The notes under the pieces are model-generated. The model was not told where the DNA came from, made no database searches, and saw only the letters and a list, made by a program, of their open reading frames with translations. Source: UBA910 sp964369145 (GTDB lineage: Bacteria > Patescibacteriota > Minisyncoccia > Phycocordibacterales > DATDWN01). Taken from it: a stretch of DNA of 29,313 nt. Location: assembly GCA_964369145.1 (NCBI GenBank), contig CAYJEE010000008.1:1-29313 (forward strand). The letters are read 5' to 3'. Shown here in pieces: positions 27,926 through 29,313 of this stretch (positions are counted from its first letter, which is position 1; the number at the start of each line of letters is the position of its first letter). The position numbers and the translations under genes are program-made.

Positions 27926-29313
27926 ATGACTACAAACTTCACTATCCCTGTCGAAGTCTCACGTGTAACACAAACCCTCGAAAATGCTGGTTTTGAGGCT
28001 TTTTTGGTTGGTGGATGTGTTCGAGACCTGATTCTTGATAAAAAACCAAAAGATTGGGATGTAACCACAAACGCCACCCCTGAGGAGATCATTGCTTTGT
28101 TTCCACATACTTTTTACGAAAACACCTTTGGAACAGTCGGAGTTGTTTCAGATGAAACAGAGGAAGAGACTCTCAAAACAATTGAAGTAACTCCATATCG
28201 TCTTGAATCAGAGTATTCTGACAACAGACGTCCCAATACGGTGACGTTCTCAAAAAATATTACCGACGACTTGAAACGAAGAGATTTTACAATAAATGCA
28301 CTCGCTTACTCAGTATCTAAAGGACAACTTACTGATGTCTTTAACGGACAAGCTGATATTGTGGGTCAAACTATACAAACAGTAGGGGACGCGACTGAGC
28401 GTCTCACCGAAGATGCGCTCCGTATCATGCGAGCAGTGCGGTTTCACGTGGAACTTGGCTTTATCCTTTCACGTGAAACGGAGAATGCGATACTTGAACA
28501 CGGCCATTTGCTACAAAATATCTCTCGAGAACGTATCAGAGATGAATTTACAAAGATACTCATGTCTCCACGACCCATGGATGGGCTCCTTATGCTTAAA
28601 AAACTCAATATACTTCAGTATATTGTCCCTGAACTCGAGCAAACTATCGGTGTGGAGCAAAACCGTGCTCACTCATACGATGTATGGGAACATCTTCTTC
28701 GAAGTCTCCAAACAGCGGCGGATAAAAACTGGCCTCTCGATATTCGTCTGACTGCTTTGTTCCACGATATTTCCAAACCAGAAACACGACGATGGGGAAA
28801 AGAGCAAGACACATGGACTTTTTATGGTCACGAGGTAGTCGGTTCACGTGTAACACGAAAAATACTCAACAACCTCCGCTATCCAAACAAATTGATCGAC
28901 AAGGTGGTGACGATGGTGCGTTGGCACATGTTCTTTTCTGACACAGAGCAAATAAGCCTCTCTGCGGTCCGTAGAATGATTGTAAATGTGGGACGGGAGA
29001 ATATCTGGGATTTGATGAATGTACGCATCTGTGACCGTATAGGGACTGGTAGACCCAAAGAAGACCCGTACCGTCTCCGCAAGTATCATGCAATGATTGA
29101 AGAAGCTCTTCGTGACCCGATTACCGTTGGAATGTTGAAGATTGATGGTAAGCGCCTCATCGAGGTTACACGTGGCACACCTGGACCAAAGATAGGATAT
29201 ACACTCCATGCACTTCTCGAAGAAGTATTGGAAGATCCAACCAAAAATACAGTTGAATATTTAGAAAATCGCTCTATTGAGCTCTACAATATGGAAGAAA
29301 GTGAATTAAAAGT
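27926..29313 (+). CDS. cca: CCA tRNA nucleotidyltransferase with HD domain (cut by window edge)
   Basis: Adds or repairs the 3' CCA of tRNAs (class II nucleotidyltransferase). 462 codons are visible, with no stop before the edge. Nucleotidyltransferase motifs: LVGGCVRDLIL (GG-x-VRD), KDWDVTTNA (D-x-D metal site), RRDFTINALAY, and EDALRIMRAVRF. A central HD domain follows (NRAHSYDVWEHLLRSL ... ALFHDISKPETRRWG) with a C-terminal extension. The position fits its task: three of the four tRNA genes in the window lack encoded CCA, and two lie just upstream. The coding sequence contains five CACGTG-centred parS-like sites. Its start is supported by the homologous N-terminus and a TAAAAT hexamer 7 bases upstream. 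Confidence 0.95.
   Translation, partial: MTTNFTIPVEVSRVTQTLENAGFEAFLVGGCVRDLILDKKPKDWDVTTNATPEEIIALFPHTFYENTFGTVGVVSDETEEETLKTIEVTPYRLESEYSDNRRPNTVTFSKNITDDLKRRDFTINALAYSVSKGQLTDVFNGQADIVGQTIQTVGDATERLTEDALRIMRAVRFHVELGFILSRETENAILEHGHLLQNISRERIRDEFTKILMSPRPMDGLLMLKKLNILQYIVPELEQTIGVEQNRAHSYDVWEHLLRSLQTAADKNWPLDIRLTALFHDISKPETRRWGKEQDTWTFYGHEVVGSRVTRKILNNLRYPNKLIDKVVTMVRWHMFFSDTEQISLSAVRRMIVNVGRENIWDLMNVRICDRIGTGRPKEDPYRLRKYHAMIEEALRDPITVGMLKIDGKRLIEVTRGTPGPKIGYTLHALLEEVLEDPTKNTVEYLENRSIELYNMEESELK
28440..28455. promoter_or_regulatory. parS-like site 1 in cca (best match)
   Basis: GGTTTCACGTGGAACT matches the parS consensus (read on one strand as TGTTTCACGTGGAACA) at 14 of 16 positions, all mismatches at the ends. 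Confidence 0.5.
28465..28480. promoter_or_regulatory. parS-like site 2 in cca
   Basis: CCTTTCACGTGAAACG matches TGTTTCACGTGAAACA at 13 of 16 positions; centre 25 bases from site 1. Confidence 0.45.
28840..28855. promoter_or_regulatory. parS-like site 3 in cca
   Basis: CGGTTCACGTGTAACA: CACGTG core and a good right half (TAACA). Confidence 0.35.
29164..29179. promoter_or_regulatory. parS-like site 4 in cca
   Basis: GGTTACACGTGGCACA: matches the degenerate consensus TGTTNCACGTGAAACA at 13 of 16 positions. A weaker relative, AGTCTCACGTGTAACA, is at 27955-27970. Confidence 0.35.

Overview
The window looks like a chromosomal piece of a Candidate Phyla Radiation (Patescibacteria, probably Parcubacteria/OD1) genome, most likely from a metagenome assembly. 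This is inferred from gene content and style: compact operons, a type IV pilus locus split by small orphan genes, a trigger factor without its PPIase domain, HTH/LAGLIDADG-like genes typical of that group, and mostly no Shine-Dalgarno (SD) sequences. A 100-base N run at 10325-10424 is flanked by an exact 55-base duplication, so it is probably two overlapping contigs joined artificially inside pilC.

Layout. 1-4.6 kb (mostly minus): rnhA (cut by the left edge), recJ, a HIT protein (plus), a 29-residue membrane peptide, pgk and tpiA. 4.6-13.2 kb (minus): a type IV pilus/pseudopilin locus with three prepilin-like proteins, pilC and pilB, interrupted by a divergent GC-richer LysM membrane gene (plus). 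13.3-18 kb (plus): nusA, ppa, two secreted or membrane proteins and tig, then a candidate structured ncRNA. 18.2-22.2 kb: rsmE (minus), a 41-residue membrane peptide, clpP, a 71-residue orphan, rny and an HU gene. 22.2-24.2 kb (minus): a DinJ/YafQ-type toxin-antitoxin pair, a 116-residue orphan, tRNA-Gly(UCC) and an HTH/LAGLIDADG-like gene. 24.2-29.3 kb: a trypsin-like protease, an RNHCP zinc protein, tRNA-Pro, yraN, a 418-bp palindrome-rich intergenic region, a second HTH/LAGLIDADG-like gene that runs into tRNA-Arg, tRNA-Gly(GCC), and the CCA-adding enzyme gene (cut by the right edge).

Two expression styles stand out. Eleven housekeeping-type genes have a -10 hexamer ending exactly 6 (once 7) bases before the start codon, which predicts leaderless mRNAs. 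Six small or orphan genes instead have a strong SD, and five of them have a GC-rich hairpin just after the stop.

Strongest leads: (1) six CACGTG-centred parS-like sites in 2.8 kb around cca, near DnaA-box-like sequences; (2) a roughly 100-nt structured element present twice, each copy downstream of a tRNA, with a compensatory base-pair change; (3) two paralogous HTH/LAGLIDADG-like genes, each directly 5' of a tRNA in the same orientation, one sharing its stop codon with the tRNA; (4) long imperfect fold-back sequences directly after the recJ and pilC stop codons.
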